The position numbers and the translations under genes are program-made. DNA of 64,000 nt from positions 84,010,001-84,074,000 of the forward strand of contig OZ231126.1 of the NCBI GenBank assembly GCA_965153355.1. Reading direction: 5' to 3'. Below the pieces are notes generated by a model. That model was not told the origin of the DNA. It saw only the letters and a list, made by a program, of their open reading frames with translations, and did no database searches. Shown here one piece after another: positions 34,620 to 54,896 of the stretch. This stretch comes from Flaccisagitta enflata (Eukaryota; Chaetognatha; Sagittoidea; Aphragmophora). Position 1 is the first letter of the stretch; each line of letters starts with the position of its first letter.

Positions 34620-35752
34620 CTTTTGAATGTTTTCTCTTTCTGAAATATCCTGTCCAGCTTATTTGTGAAAACAGATTTTTCTCATGAGTATTTGTAAATT
34701 ATTTTTTGTTGCACTTTTGTCATTTACAAGACAGTTTCCGGGCTAGATTTGAATGAAAATGAAAAATGTCTCCCGGGCACGCATTCATGGTTCATGTCCT
34801 TGGTGGCCCCGTTCCAACTGGGATTTTGGATCTTTAATTGGATGGATTTGGGTCTAAAGGAGAAATAAGGGCGTCACCCAATAAGGAAGGGAAATGGAAG
34901 CGAAAACGTTGGGTGTGCAGCGGGTGGCGTTACTCTTCAGTAAATCCTAGAAGGCTATTTGATGCTAAGAGGGGCACGGGCAATGGTCTGTAAGGCTGAT
35001 GAACAAAGGCCAATTCTTTCGCCTATCATCAACTAGCCGGACAAGGTTCGTATAAAGCTTGATGTCATATGTTACTTCGATCTAAGAAGAATGAATAACA
35101 CCTCCCTGCCCACAGATGCAATTGGGTGTGCCAATATGCAGAAGTATCTTTGATGAGATCATTGATATCAGGGAGTGTAAATAAATGAACTCTGAACCTT
35201 AATTTTAGCATTTTTTTCAAAATTCATTCATCTTTTTTTTTAGCGCAAGAAAAGACGGTCAAAAATGGGATCGCTTTCACTGTCTCCACCCAAATTTGTT
35301 GAAAACAAGACCCATAAAATCTACAACGATTACTTTTCATTTATTTACTTAATTTTGATTAACAATGTTTTTCTAGTCGCAACTAGAATTAGCATCAAAA
35401 TGCGTGTTTAAACTTTACTATCTTTATGAGCAATGATACAGTCATAAAAACAAAATACAAAAATATACAGTCGAGCGTCACTGGAGCGTTCCCGCTAATA
35501 AGGCATCCTTCGCTAAAAGGCTTAATTTTGAAAGTTCCCAAAAAAATTTCGTGAAGTTGGTGCCTTAAAACAAACTGACTATACTATATGAGCAAAAACT
35601 TGTCCTTGGATGAATCAGGACGCAGGCAAACCCCTGTACAGAGATGATCTAAACGTAATAAATCACATTTTTAAACAAAAGCTGTCATCTCTAGGTACTG
35701 GCTTGTATTTTTGTCCTCTCCGAAGTCAGTGCATTGCTTGGAGGCATTAAGG
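34620..35752. other. No gene recognised; one possible transposon end
   Basis: TA-CAGTCGAGCGTCACTGG at 35468-35486 looks like a pogo/Tc1-type terminus. No matching inverted partner was found nearby. Confidence 0.3.
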
Positions 35753-35953
35753 ACAAGGCCAGATACACTGCTACCCCAGTCGCGTGCGGGTGGGCAGGAA
35801 CCGTGTTTGAGGTCACTTGATAACTTGGGCAGGAGCAGTGAGGCCAAAGTGAAGTGTGACAAACGGACCAACAGATGGACAGACGGACCAACAGACGGAC
35901 GGACGGACGGACGGACCAACAAGGCGGAGTGTAGAGTCGCGTAGCACGCGACT
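35753..35953 (+). repeat. HP-family repeat
   Basis: ACAAGGCCAGATACACTGC, CAGTCGCGTGCGGGTGGGC, AGGTCACTTGATAACTTGGG, a GACGGACGGACGG array, hairpin AGTCGCGTAGCACGCGACT at 35935-35953, then AAAAAC. Confidence 0.85.
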
Positions 35954-36162
35954 AAAAACAAAAGGTTTTCCCTTTATGTATGATCATAGGACGTTTTTTT
36001 CTTTGTGGTCACTGCCCCCCAAAAAAGTAACTGAGCTTCAGAGTGAGAAAGGAGTAAGAACCTACTTTTCCTTCTTTTCCAATGAACCCAGAAGCACGTT
36101 TTGATTCATTTTTGTTCGTGGCATTGGTGATGGTAAAAGACACACGAGACGTATTGGCTCAG

Positions 36163-36478
<316 letters not shown>

Positions 36479-36737
36479 AAACAAAGAAACACAGCGAAAT
36501 GAGAGGTACAAAATGAAGTGACAGAAGTGGCAGAAAATGGAGGGCTGGAGCACAAACACAATTGCACAACAAGGGCAGCCACACGACCGAGATCAGGGGC
36601 AGGGGCAGTAATCATAAATAGATCCTTTAAACCTGGTCTGCAACGTCGCACTTTGAGAGCTGATTTCAATCAAAGATAGGGGTATAGTTAGAGATATTGT
36701 TCCACTTGTTATATGATAAGTCAAAGCAACGATCAAA

Positions 36738-36917
36738 TTAGAAGAAGAAGAAGAAGAAGAAGAAGAAGAAGAAGAAGAAGAAGAAGAAGAAGAAGAAGAA
36801 GAAGAAGAAGAAGAAGAAGAAGAAGAAGAAGAAGAAGAAGAAGAAGAAGAAGAAGAAGAAGAAGAAGAAGAAGAAGAAGAAGAAGAAGAAGAAGAAGAAG
36901 AAGAAGAAGATGAAGAA

Positions 36918-36948
<31 letters not shown>

Positions 36949-37190
36949 AAGAAGAAGAAGAAGAAGAAGAAGAAAAAGAAGAAGAAGAAGAAGAAGAAGA
37001 AGAAGAAGAAAAAGAAGAAGAAGAAGAAGAAGAAAGGAGAGGGAGAAAGAGAAGCAGATGAAGAGGAAGAAAAAAAAGGAGGAGGAGAAAGGGAAGAAGG
37101 AGATAAAGTAGCAGATGAAGAGTAGAAGAAGAAGAAAAAGAAAAAGAAAAAGAAAAAGAAAAAGAAAAAGAAAAAGAAAAAGCCAAAGAG
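36738..37190. repeat. (GAA)n then (AAAAAG)n microsatellite
   Basis: About 320 bp of GAA (36739-37035) with minor interruptions, a mixed GGAGAA segment, then AAAAAG units (37134-37185) that abut the LTR-like repeat at 37199. Confidence 0.97.
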
Positions 37191-37198
37191 TGCGACAT

Positions 37199-37848
37199 GG
37201 AATTTTTGATAATTCTAAGGATAGTTGTGATGGGTGCGCATTAAACACCAGTCAGAGCTCCAAAGGCTCTTGTCCTTATCTTGATTTTTTTTTTGGTTGC
37301 AATGTAATGTTGTCCAATGTCATATAGTTTAGTACCTTGGTTAAGAATGCCGGCGGTCCCAGTAAGGTTGACTCTCGATTCTTGCCTCTAGAGTATGGTT
37401 TCTTCGCAACATTGCCTTTGGTAACTACATTATCTTTTGATAATTTTCTTAACCTTTGGTGATTTTGTTCAAATTTGAATTACTTTAATTAAGAGTTTGG
37501 GGTTGACTCAGAGTAACTTGGTGGATTATTCTCAATTGATGAGAAAAATCTTGATTTAAAGCTATGGATGTTATGAGCATTTTACAATGGGAAGATCAGA
37601 TAGGTGTGTGGAATGTGGGGGCACAATTCAGCACACAAATCTGGTAATCTTTCTTGTCACTTGCACATTTCATGAATAGCTGACAATCATAGGTTTTTCT
37701 TACTCTTGATTTGGGTTGAGGTGGAATTTTTGATAATTCTAAGGATAGTTGTGATGGGTGCGCATTAAACACCAGTTAGAGCTCCAAAGGCTCTTGTCCT
37801 TATCTTGATTTTTTTTTGGTTGCAATGTAATGTTGTCCAATGTCATAC
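37199..37848. repeat. LTR-like direct repeat pair with shared spacer, left copy truncated
   Basis: 37199-37325 and 37723-37848 are near-identical (GGAATTTTTGATAATTCTAA...TGTCCAATGTCATA). 37326-37390 is the complement of the 28446-28506 spacer (TACCTTGG, AATGCCGGCGGTCC, CTCGATTCTTGCCTCTA). The right copy extends left to about 37391, but the left copy stops at the AAAAAG tract. The repeats are distantly related to those at 28135-28816. Confidence 0.6.
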
Positions 37849-38331
37849 CTTAGAAGTCAGTCTTTCGGCGACGGAGAGATCTAGTTGCCATAATTATTCA
37901 CCAAAAAATGGAAATCCATCCTCCGTAAACAGCGTCAATTTTTTTTCTTTCAGGTTTGGCAAACTGGGTCGTTCCGACCCCCTTTTTTCGAAAAAGGTAG
38001 AAAAATTAAAATTTGATCAATATTTGCTCAAAAAACCGTTCGGAGATGGGAAGCAAATATAGAACAAGACAAGGCCACATGCCAGCCAAACAAACTCTGG
38101 CTCTTTGTTTTGCACGACGACTGTTTGTGAGAAATTTCTATCGGTTCCTGTCGGAAATAGTCAAAAGAAGTGAAGTTTAAAGAAATATGGTTGTTCATCA
38201 ACGGCCATTGCCAAAGGAAACGATTTGTGCCTTGCCAGTGGCATCGACAGACATCGTTAACGTTAGACGATCAATTCTTTATTTTTATATCTTTTTGTTT
38301 GTTTGCTTGTTTGTTTGTTTGTTTGTTTTTT
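37849..38331. other. No gene recognised
   Basis: Ends in a TTTG tetranucleotide run (38297-38328) just before an HP copy. Confidence 0.4.
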
Positions 38332-38688
38332 AGTCGCGTGCACGCGACTCTACACCTTGGTCTGTCGGTCGGTCCGTCGGTCGGTCCCGTAATGTTTCTA
38401 AATTTTCAACGTTTTTTTTTCATTTTTTAATATTTTTTAGCATATTTTAACAGTTTTTAACATTTTTTAACATTCTTTAACATTTTCTGACATTTTTAGC
38501 ATTTCAACATTTTCTAACATTTTTTAACATCTTTTAACATCTTTTAACATTTTTAACATTTTTTAACATTTTTTAACATTTCTTAACATTTTTTAACATT
38601 TCTTACCATTTCTTAACCTTTCAACATTTCTTAACATTTTGTTTGTCATTTCCAGGCGCACGCGACTGTTGCCCTCTTGGGCTTGTTT
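38332..38688 (-). repeat. HP-family repeat with private 10-bp minisatellite
   Basis: Perfect hairpin AGTCGCGTGCACGCGACT at 38332-38349, CTACACCTTGGTCTGTCGG, GTCGGTCC array, about 22 units of TTTTTAACAT (38405-38640), then GCGCACGCGACTGTTGCCC and TTGGGCTTGTT. Confidence 0.85.
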
Positions 38689-40765
38689 TTGTTATGTTTT
38701 GTGTGTTTGTCTAAATCATGCTGGTTCATTGAAGTTGAACTATGTGGTTTCATATTCAAAATTGTATCTATTGCCCACCACCTCTTGAGATGCAAAGTCC
38801 CGAATGTTTCATTTGTTCATCTGTTTAAACAAAAAATTAGGGTCGACCTTTTTTGCAGAAGCGTCGAACATTTCAAAATCAAACTGACTTACATTGTAAT
38901 CATTAAGGAGGGGCTCTCCCACGGTGACTAAAGAATGATGGTACTGATACGATGATTATCAGGTGCAGGCTACGGGGCGACAACAGACACTCAAGGCGCT
39001 CAATAAGCGAATTTATAACTGTAAGAAGGCGTTTCCGTTGGTCGGTAACGCGTTTAAATGGTAATTTCTGAGCATTATTATTGGTTTGGTTTATTTCGTA
39101 TGAATAAAATCACACAGCAGCAATGAAACAACAACTTCAAACAAGTAACATGCACAGTGCAAATACCAAGAGATAAAATACGAGTTAACTATTCTTTAAC
39201 AAGTCGTAGCAACTTTTACCCATTCGCTTTAGAAAATTCTGGTACGCAATGAGTCCCAATCATCAAAACCAAAATTCTTGCGAACTTCAAAAACACTTTC
39301 ATTGCTTCGGTAATGAAGATCCTTAGGAAAGATCGAATTTTAGCCACCTTCATCGGCTGATAGGATTCCGAATTTACTCTCTGAATCTCAATACCATATG
39401 TCAATACTTGTGCGCAGTGAGCCATGAGCAGGTGAACTTGCAAGACTGCATTACTGCCCCTACCCAACCATAAGCGACTGGTTGTTAATCCGCCTTCATC
39501 ATCTGCCTGGGTTTTGAGCTACTGTAGAAGACGACGATTTTTCGAGTAGCGAGACATGGCAATTTGTTTTGAGTCAGGCTGGCTGATGGAAATATGAATA
39601 GACAGAATCACAATATTTTCTAGCGCTAGTGGGTGCAAATGATCGGCGCCGAATTAGTTTTATCATCACGATTACAACTCGACTCAAAAAAAAAAAAAAG
39701 ACCTTATTATCTATTCATAAAACACGTACAAAAACTAATTTAAACTTTTTTTAAAAGAGACATTTTGAAAGATTCTCAAAAAAATCTTTCAATCTAGACC
39801 AATCCCAGGTCTGTATCTCAAACGGTTTAGAAGCTAGAGTCCTGCAAAGTGAAGCACTAATTTGCAAAAATGCAATTTTACATAGGGATTGTAAAACTAG
39901 AATGGGCAAAGTTTTCACTCAAACTAATGCCATTTTTAAACGAATAAAGATAGAATTACCAGATTGGCGCCAAATGAAAGTACTTTCGAAGGGCTTTCAA
40001 ACGATCTAAGATTTTAATAAGTTTTATAAAGATTCATAGGCAGAATTAGCCATTCAAAAGTGCGTCTTTTTTTATCCGTGTGGTACATTTCCAAAAGGCT
40101 TCAAGGCTAACTGCAAGGTCTGAGTGACTAACGGACTGACGGAGTAAAGCCTCTCTTATTACAAGAGGACCGGATTCGACACGGCAGGATACAAGACCAA
40201 ACAATAGTCTCTTCTTACCATTTTGAGATTGAGAAGTCGCCTGCGGATAGTCAGGGGCAGTCATGACTCATGCGGGTGGGCAACGGCCGTCATGCAGACT
40301 CTTTCAATATGATTTTCGTGGCCGTCATTTGGTTGACACCAAGATGGAGAAATCAAATTGCTTACAATCTACATATGACGGCTGTCTTCCGAAGGCAATA
40401 TTTGTGTTTCAACGGGAGCTAAAATAAAGCATTAAAGATAATTGAAACTGAATTATTAAACTAAAACAATCATTAAGATATATCATAATTAATGTTTTTT
40501 TGCATAACTTGCATTCAATCATGAAAAAAAAAACAAATGAAGCTAAAATCAACAAAAAGAATATAATGCAAATTATTGCAAATTTCATTTTGGTTACTGA
40601 CAGGGGGCTGGTTGAAATTCAAAGATTGCATAGAAAATGAAAAAATGAGAAAATAAAAAACATAGTTCTCTTTCAGAATTAATTACAGAGAGAACTATGT
40701 TTTGGAAGATGTAAAATTTTCCGTGCATTTGAGAGTTTTAGAATTTCAATGGCAAGGACAAATAA
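38689..40765. other. No gene recognised; two HP fragments
   Basis: HP debris: ACTGCCCCTACCCAACCATA near 39452 (minus) and GTCGCCTGCGGATAGTCAGG with GCGGGTGGGCAACGGCC near 40230-40290. Otherwise featureless. Confidence 0.4.
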
Positions 40766-41158
40766 AACAAGGCCGGATATGCGGCAATCCAGTCGCGGAC
40801 AGTTGGGCAGGAGCAGTAATGCGAAAACCGCTCAGAATTCAACAAGGCCAAATACATGGCTACCCCAGTCGCGTGCGGGTGGGCAGGGGCCGTAATTGAG
40901 GTCACCAGATCATTTGGGCAGGAGTAGTGAAGCCAAAAATCCCAAAAACCCAAAAAAAGTTAAGTGTGACGGACGGATGGACCGACAGACCGATAGACCG
41001 ACAAACGGATGGATGGACAAAGCGGGGTATAGAGTCGCGTAGCACGCGACTAAAAATATGACGGATGGACCGATAGACTGACATACCGACATACTGACAT
41101 ACCAATCTACCGACCTACCAACCGACACGGCAAGGTGTAGAGTCGTGTGTCCACGACT
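40766..41158 (+). repeat. HP-family repeat interrupted by a second HP copy
   Basis: Outer copy: AACAAGGCCGGATATGCGG start, CAGTCGCGGACAGTTGGGC, broken at 40841, resumes near 41052 with an ATGGACCGATAGACTGAC array. It ends at perfect hairpin AGTCGTG-TGTC-CACGACT (41141-41158). Confidence 0.75.
40841..41051 (+). repeat. HP-family repeat nested in another HP copy
   Basis: AACAAGGCCAAATACATGG start, CAGTCGCGTGCGGGTGGGC, AGGTCACCAGATCATTTGGG, GACGGACGGATGG array, hairpin AGTCGCGTAGCACGCGACT at 41033-41051, then AAAAA. Confidence 0.8.
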
Positions 41159-41540
41159 AAATTTTTTTACAAAATTTGTATCAAAACCTTGATTTTCTTG
41201 TTTTTATTGTGTAAATTGCATAGTCAAAATTACTTTTGAGGTCAGAATATGATAAAAATGTATACATCAAGTGTCCTTAAAGACAATTTGTCCCTAAAAG
41301 GCATTCTTACACCATTATTGTCCAAAAAATGATGCAAAAAGTATGGTGAAACACTTATTTTTCCCTCAAAAATTTGCCGTCATATCGTAAACTTCGACGC
41401 AATATCCCTCACTTCTCAAATGAAATGTCATCCTGCGGCAATGAATATAGCATAGATATGTTTATGATATGTAATATATACGTAGATCCACATCTGACTT
41501 CCTATTTCTCTCCCTAATTTTTTCATTCAATTTCATTTTT
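41159..41540. other. No gene or repeat recognised
   Basis: A+T-rich sequence without tandem or inverted structure that I could see. Confidence 0.4.
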
Positions 41541-41543
41541 GAA

Positions 41544-41795
41544 GAGTAAGAAGAAGAAGAAGACAAGAAAAAGAATACGAAAAAGAAAAAGAAGAAGAAG
41601 AAGAAGAAGAAAAAGAAAAAGAAAAAGAAGAAGGAGAAGAAGAAGAAGAAGAAGAAGCAGAAGCAGAAGCAGAAGCAGAAGAAGGAGAAGAAGAAGAAGA
41701 AGAAGAAGAAGAAGAAGAAGAAGAAGAAGAAGAAGAAGGACGGAGTCTCCAAAACCAGACTTCGATGGCAACCCCAGAAAGAGAATGCGAGGCTG

Positions 41796-41828
<33 letters not shown>
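41544..41828. repeat. (GAA)n and (GA)n microsatellites
   Basis: GAAGAA/GAAAAA mixed tract to 41739, with four GCAGAA units near 41655, then a GA run at 41800-41828. Confidence 0.93.
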
Positions 41829-41831
<3 letters not shown>

Positions 41832-43120
41832 GGCGTTAGTATCAAAACCGGCACGAGTTTCATTTCTCTCCGCGATTTGCGGACTTTTTTTAATTTATTT
41901 GATGGAAAAGCCTCTCCCTCTCACTTTCACTCTCGACAAAAAAAAGTGAATCTTTACAATTCAATTGCAATTTCTGCACACGATGGCAATGCAAAGAAAA
42001 TAAAACCAACAAGAAAATAAAAGCTGAATTTATTCTTTCATTTATCGCGAGAAAGTGATCTGTTTCATGACTAAATTTTTCATTAAAATGGTAAGCAACA
42101 CTAAGAATGTAAACATAGCAGTTCATTCATTCATGCGACAATACTCTTGAATATGGTCTTGAATATGGTTTTAGTTTGCTCCGATGCTTTTAAATTTTGT
42201 CTCGTGGTTATTTCCTCTGCCATTTTAGATATCGTCAATCTGGGTCTCAATTTGCGTCTTCGTCTCGGCGATCTCTGCGCAGAATTACATTGTGAGTAAA
42301 TAGCCTCAACAAAAGTCGCGGACCGTTGGGCAGGGGCAGTCTCACAGTACTTCAAAACAACGGCGCAACAAAATTTTTATAGTCTTCTTGTCTCCTACAA
42401 GACCTCGGCCCTTTAGGACCGCTGCCCAAATAGGATTAGCAGTTTCCTTTTCCTAATTTTCGTCGGCCGTGATTACATTGATAACATTGATTGAAGTTTT
42501 TTCAGTAATAACAATAGTTAGGTTGGGTGCTTCACATAGCAAAAGTTGTTTATTTCTTTTCACCTTCTTTACCTAATATGGAGTAGCTTATCTTAAAACC
42601 CTTACCATTTTTCTTTCATTAAAAATTATTCATCTTCCGTTTACTATTATTTTCATTTTGAGAACTTAAATTGCATAATACAGTGGGATAAATCAATGAG
42701 CTGACAATCTTTGAATTAGCTAATACTAATTTCTTCTCTTTAAAGGATTGTTAATCTGCTTTTTAAATACGCTCTTTTACAGTTTATGTTCTGATATTTC
42801 AATCTATTTCTACACAAACTATGATTTTCTAAAATAAATAATTGTCCTTTTAGTTACAAAACTAGACAGGATTTTGCTGATTTCTGGTATTTCTGTGGGA
42901 ACTTCAAGGCCAAAAACAAAAACGGATGATCAAGGAATTAAAAGATAAAAAAAAATATATCATTTTTATGATTTTTGCTCCTCCATATCATCTAAGTAGT
43001 GTAAATGTATACTCCAAACTTTTACTATGTGAAGGACCCAAATGGATAGGCATTAGGCAGCAACATTTTGGTAGTCGCACCGAAATAAGATGCAAAATGC
43101 GCCAAATAGACTATTAACAA
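41829..43120. other. No gene recognised; HP and GP fragments near 42310-42430
   Basis: CAAAAGTCGCGGACCGTTGG and GCAGGGGCAGTCTCACAG (HP) are followed by TCTCCTACAAGACCTCGGCC and GGACCGCTGCCC (GP right end, 42389-42427). Confidence 0.45.
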
Positions 43121-43126
43121 ACAGGT

Positions 43127-43827
43127 CGCCCAAGGGCAATATGTGGTCAGCGACACCCGTTGCCCTGCTTTGGTTGTGAATTGGACTGAGAGGAAGCAGG
43201 GCAGCGGCCCCGAAGGGGATGTAGTCCTGTTGAACACGGGGGGACTTTCGTTTGTTTGTTTGTCTGTCTCCCGTTTGATGTCTGAGAGGGCAGATTTGAG
43301 GCCTGAGAGCATATTTGAGTTCTAAGGGCTGAATTGTTGGTGGAGAGGCCAGATTTGAGGACTGAGAGGGCACATTTGAAGCTTGAAAGGGCTGATTTGG
43401 AGCCTGGGGCTGAGAAGACAGATTTTAGGTTTGAAATGCAGGTTTTAGTCCTAAGAGAACAGATTTCAGACCTGAGAGGACAGATTTCAGGCCAGAGAGG
43501 GCAGATTTTGGGCTGGAATGGGCAGATTATGGGCCAGAGGGCTGATTTCAGGCCAGAGGGCAGATTTCAGGCCAGAGAAGGCAGATCTCAGGTCAGAGAG
43601 GGTAAATATCAGGCCTATGAGGGCAGTTTTGGGCCTGGGAGGGCAGATTTTGAGCCTGAGAGGACAGATTTCAGGCCTGAGAGGGCAGATTTCAGGCCTA
43701 AGAGGGCAGATTTTAGGTCTGAGGCCCAATGGGGGAGGGGAGGATTAACAAACAAACGAACAAACGAACGAACGAACAAAAGTCCCCCTGTGTTCTACAG
43801 GACTTCATCTCCTTCGGGGCCGCTGCC
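43127..43827 (+). repeat. GP-family repeat, complete copy with private minisatellite
   Basis: GTCGCCCAAGGGCAATATGT, GGTCAGCGACACCCGTTGCC, GGGCAGCGGCCCCGAAGGGG, then TTTGTTTGTTTGTCTG. About 20 units of roughly 20-21 bp (GGCCTGAGAGGGCAGATTTC, 43270-43720) follow, then AACAAACGAACG and the inverted arm AAAAGTCCCCCTGTGTTCTA ending CGGGGCCGCTGCC. Confidence 0.85.
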
Positions 43828-43942
43828 AAAAAAATTACATTTGGTTACAAAAATCGTTATTGCTTCTCAATCTTAAGTGATATTGATTACTCGATGATGT
43901 TCGTGTCATTTTCAACACCTCTTGATTCTCTCATCTTCTTCT

Positions 43943-44229
<287 letters not shown>

Positions 44230-44253
44230 TCTCTTATCTTCTCTCCCTCTCAG

Positions 44254-50847
<6,594 letters not shown>

Positions 50848-50922
50848 GCACAATGGGTTGTTTTCTTCCCTCTCTGTTTTCTTTCCCTCTCCTTTTTCTT
50901 TCCATCTCTGTCTTTCTCTGTC

Positions 50923-50933
<11 letters not shown>

Positions 50934-50990
<57 letters not shown>
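50934..50990. repeat. (TCTG)n/(CT)n microsatellite in 3' region
   Basis: Short TCTG run then about 48 bp of CT, about 90 bp after the EGF-CBM14 stop codon. Confidence 0.93.
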
Positions 50991-51029
50991 ATTCCTCGAA
51001 TCTTGAACCTCCGCTCCATTTTTAATCAC

Positions 51030-51274
51030 TTGCCAAGCGTTTCTATAAGAGGGTGTGTCCGTCCGTCCGTCCGTCCGTCCGTCCGTCCGCCCGTCCGTAG
51101 GTAACCGGAAAATTTGGACGACAGGATATGGCCGGGAAAGTGATTTTTGGGTACTACCGCCCCTGCCCAACCACAAGAAAGCTCCTGCCCTCTCACGCAA
51201 TGTCTCTGCCCACTGCATTACTGCCCCTGCCCACCCGCAAGCGACTACTTATTGGCCATGTATCCGGCCTTGTT
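51030..51274 (-). repeat. HP-family repeat lacking its hairpin end
   Basis: TTCTATAAGAGGGTGTGTCC, seven CGTC units, ACTACCGCCCCTGCCCAACC, ACTGCCCCTGCCCACCCGC, AAGCGACTACTTATTGGCC and TATCCGGCCTTGTT. Confidence 0.75.
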
Positions 51275-51396
51275 AGAACCTGACTAGAAACTGTTTCCTA
51301 TTTAAGTTTCTAGCTGTACAACGCGGACAATCAAGTGACTTTTTGTCGTGCGCATGAAGAATCAAAATCAAATCTTCCATGTGATTATATGACATA

Positions 51397-51547
51397 CACT
51401 TTTTTTTTATAAGAACGTCATTTTTTTCGAAGCCTTCAAAAGAGATAGAGATAGTTACTAATAAAATAACTACAGTATTCTTTATTTTAGGGCATTTTGA
51501 AGCCTTGATGTTCTTATAAAGTAGGTTCTTATAAAAGAAAAAAAGTG
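51397..51547. mobile_element. 151-bp TA-flanked MITE
   Basis: CACTTTTTTTTTATAAGAAC is mirrored by GTTCTTATAAAAGAAAAAAA and GTG. TA lies at 51395-51396 and 51548-51549. CGAAGCCTTCAAAAG / TTTTGAAGCCTTG repeats inside. Probably the most compact member of the CACTTTTTTT group. Confidence 0.75.
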
Positions 51548-51741
51548 TATTTAATTCAAACCGAAATCCTTCAGCTATTACGTAACCACACTGTTGTTTA
51601 TCTGTTAATCGATTATATCAAATACATAACGCCTTGTTTGAACATCGCGTTTTTATCTTCTTTCGTTTAAAAAAATCAGTGTATTTCGTCATATTCTAGA
51701 TACTCTTTTACTCCCGTATTTGTTTGTTTGATCCGACGTTC

Positions 51742-52354
<613 letters not shown>

Positions 52355-52646
52355 AACAAGGCCGGATACACAGCTACCCCAGTCGCGTGCGGGTGGGCAG
52401 GGGCCATAATTGAAGTCACTAGATCATTTTGGCAGGAGCAGTAAGGCCAAAAATCGCAAAAACCCAAAAAAAAATAAAGTGTGACGGACGGACGGACGGA
52501 CGGACGGACCGACAAAGCGGGGTGTAGAGTAGCGTAGCACGCGACTTAAAATAAGGCGTGACGGACATACATACACACAGACCGCCGGCCCGACGGATGG
52601 ACGGACAAACCCTTTTAAAAATGTAGATGTTATGACGCATCTAAAA
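52355..52646 (+). repeat. HP-family repeat plus adjoining second hairpin end
   Basis: AACAAGGCCGGATACACAGC to the stem AGTAGCGTAGCACGCGACT (52528-52546, one mismatch). A second, partial copy follows: GTGACGGACATACATAC, GACGGATGGACGGAC and GATGTTATGACGCATCTAAA. Confidence 0.75.
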
Positions 52647-52721
52647 AGCGCAATGATTCCAGTATGGGCCATCTCCTTCCTCTTCTGCATCTCCAACATC
52701 ATTAACATTCTCGTCATTACG

Positions 52722-52782
52722 ACTGAGCGTGACAAATTACGACTGAGCGTGACAAATTACGACTGAGCGTGACAAATTACGA
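52722..52782. repeat. 20-bp tandem repeat, three units
   Basis: TTACGACTGAGCGTGACAAA repeats exactly three times and a fourth starts. Confidence 0.9.
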
Positions 52783-52977
52783 CACGAATGACGACGCGAA
52801 GGTAAACGCGCGCTGAGCACCAATGAGGATATCCGACCATAACGGGAGGAGGGGGGGAGAGAGACGGGTACTCACTATTGAGTGTTGAGGACGTGGGATG
52901 AGAGATACTATCACAAAGCTATCTGTTGAACGTGTTTGTAAGGGTGTTGGGACTGAAGGGAAAAGAGGATGGGAACT

Positions 52978-53654
<677 letters not shown>

Positions 53655-53762
53655 AGTAACGTGGATAAGGTCGAGGCCGCGTTAAAGATTCATCTTCATT
53701 TCACGGACGAATACCCGAGATGCAAACAGGCCGCTCATCTGTTGTCAACATTCGACCTCCAC
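53655..53762 (+). CDS. Possible coding segment after the AAC/GAC tract (low confidence)
   Basis: Reads NVDKVEAALKIHLHFTDE then YPRCKQAAHLLSTFDLHS, of protein-like composition, and stops at TGA (53769). ACA-GTCAGT at its end could be a donor. The phase does not join simply to 56549, so it may belong to the downstream broken gene via an unseen exon, to the Asn/Asp-rich frame, or be chance. Confidence 0.3.
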
Positions 53763-53814
53763 AGTCAGTGAACAAACGATGTGAATCTCTTATGTTGAAA
53801 CAAGAACTGTTTTT

Positions 53815-54896
53815 AGGTGCGACAAAGCACCTCTATAACTGGCTGTGTCCGTCGGTCCGTTGCACTAAGGGCCAAGGATTGCGCTAGATGGCTCCTTGGG
53901 TATTTGGGTGAAAATTTTCATCTCTGCTATATGGCTCAAACTAAGTAGAATGGTTATGGTAGCATTTGAACATACATCACCAGTCCATATGACAGGTTTT
54001 ATGGCGATTTAGAGTGAAAAAAGGCGACCTAAATGGACATTCCTACGAAAAATGCTAAATTTCAAGAAAAATCAATGAATTTTTTGGATTATCTGTTAAG
54101 ATTACAAAAAGCTCATGATATCTTCATCATTGGATAGGATTCCTTCATTAATGTTTAAATGTCTAGAAAAATTTTAAAAATCATTATTTTTCACATTTTT
54201 AGCACTATCAAATTAGTCTATTATTACTACATATTTGACCTAATTTGCATGCTTTTATTACCCTATAACTATAAAAAATCGCACAAGGACGCACAATGAG
54301 CCACCTATGCCAAAATGTAGTTCAAGGGGTCCTGAATCCAGAATGCTATGGCTCAAGGGGGCCTTCGACGTCCAAATTGCGATTTTCTTGGTCTGAAATG
54401 GACAAGTAATAATGTGGATAAACTTAAAGATTTATATTCGATTGGAAGAAAAATGAGCAAAATGAGCTAAATGAGCAAAAAAATGATTTTTTTTGAGCAT
54501 CTTATAAAGGAATCTTATTGAACAAAGACAAAAATTTAATTGCTTTGGTCAAATCATAAGACAATTTAGATACTAAATTAAAGAGAGTTTAGCAGTATTT
54601 TTCACATTATTTTCACAAATTTCTCTTCTTTTGTACTCTAAGCTCATAAAGCTCTTAATCCAATAGAAATGAGTCAATATTAGATATAAATAGTTTCATA
54701 ACATCCGAAAATATGCAGAAAAATGTTTTTCACTCTGTATATTTCAAAAGGAACAATAAAATGGAAAAGATGTAATGTTAATCCCCAATGAGCCACCTAG
54801 CGCACAATGCAGCCCACAGTGCGTTGGTCGGTTGGTTGGTAACGCATTCGTTTGACGATCCACACGTCGCACCTTATTGGCCTACTTGGCCTTGTT
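53815..54896 (-). repeat. HP-family repeat, GGTGCGAC subtype, expanded by an insertion
   Basis: Perfect hairpin AGGTGC-GACAAA-GCACCT (53815-53832), CTCTATAACTGGCTGTGTCC, GTCGGTCCGTTG, then the nested element, then GGTCGGTTGGTTGG, TAACGCATTCGTTTGACGAT, CACACGTCGCACC and GGCCTACTTGGCCTTGTT. Confidence 0.85.
53863..54821. mobile_element. 959-bp CACTA-like non-autonomous element inside an HP repeat
   Basis: Left CACTAAGGGCCAAGGATTGC and GCTAGATGGCTCCTTGGG; right (complement) CACTGTGGGCTGCATTG and TGCGCTAGGTGGCTCATTGG. CGTTG flanks both sides (53858-53862, 54822-54826); within it TTG would match the 3-bp duplication usual for CACTA (EnSpm) elements. No coding capacity. Confidence 0.65.
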
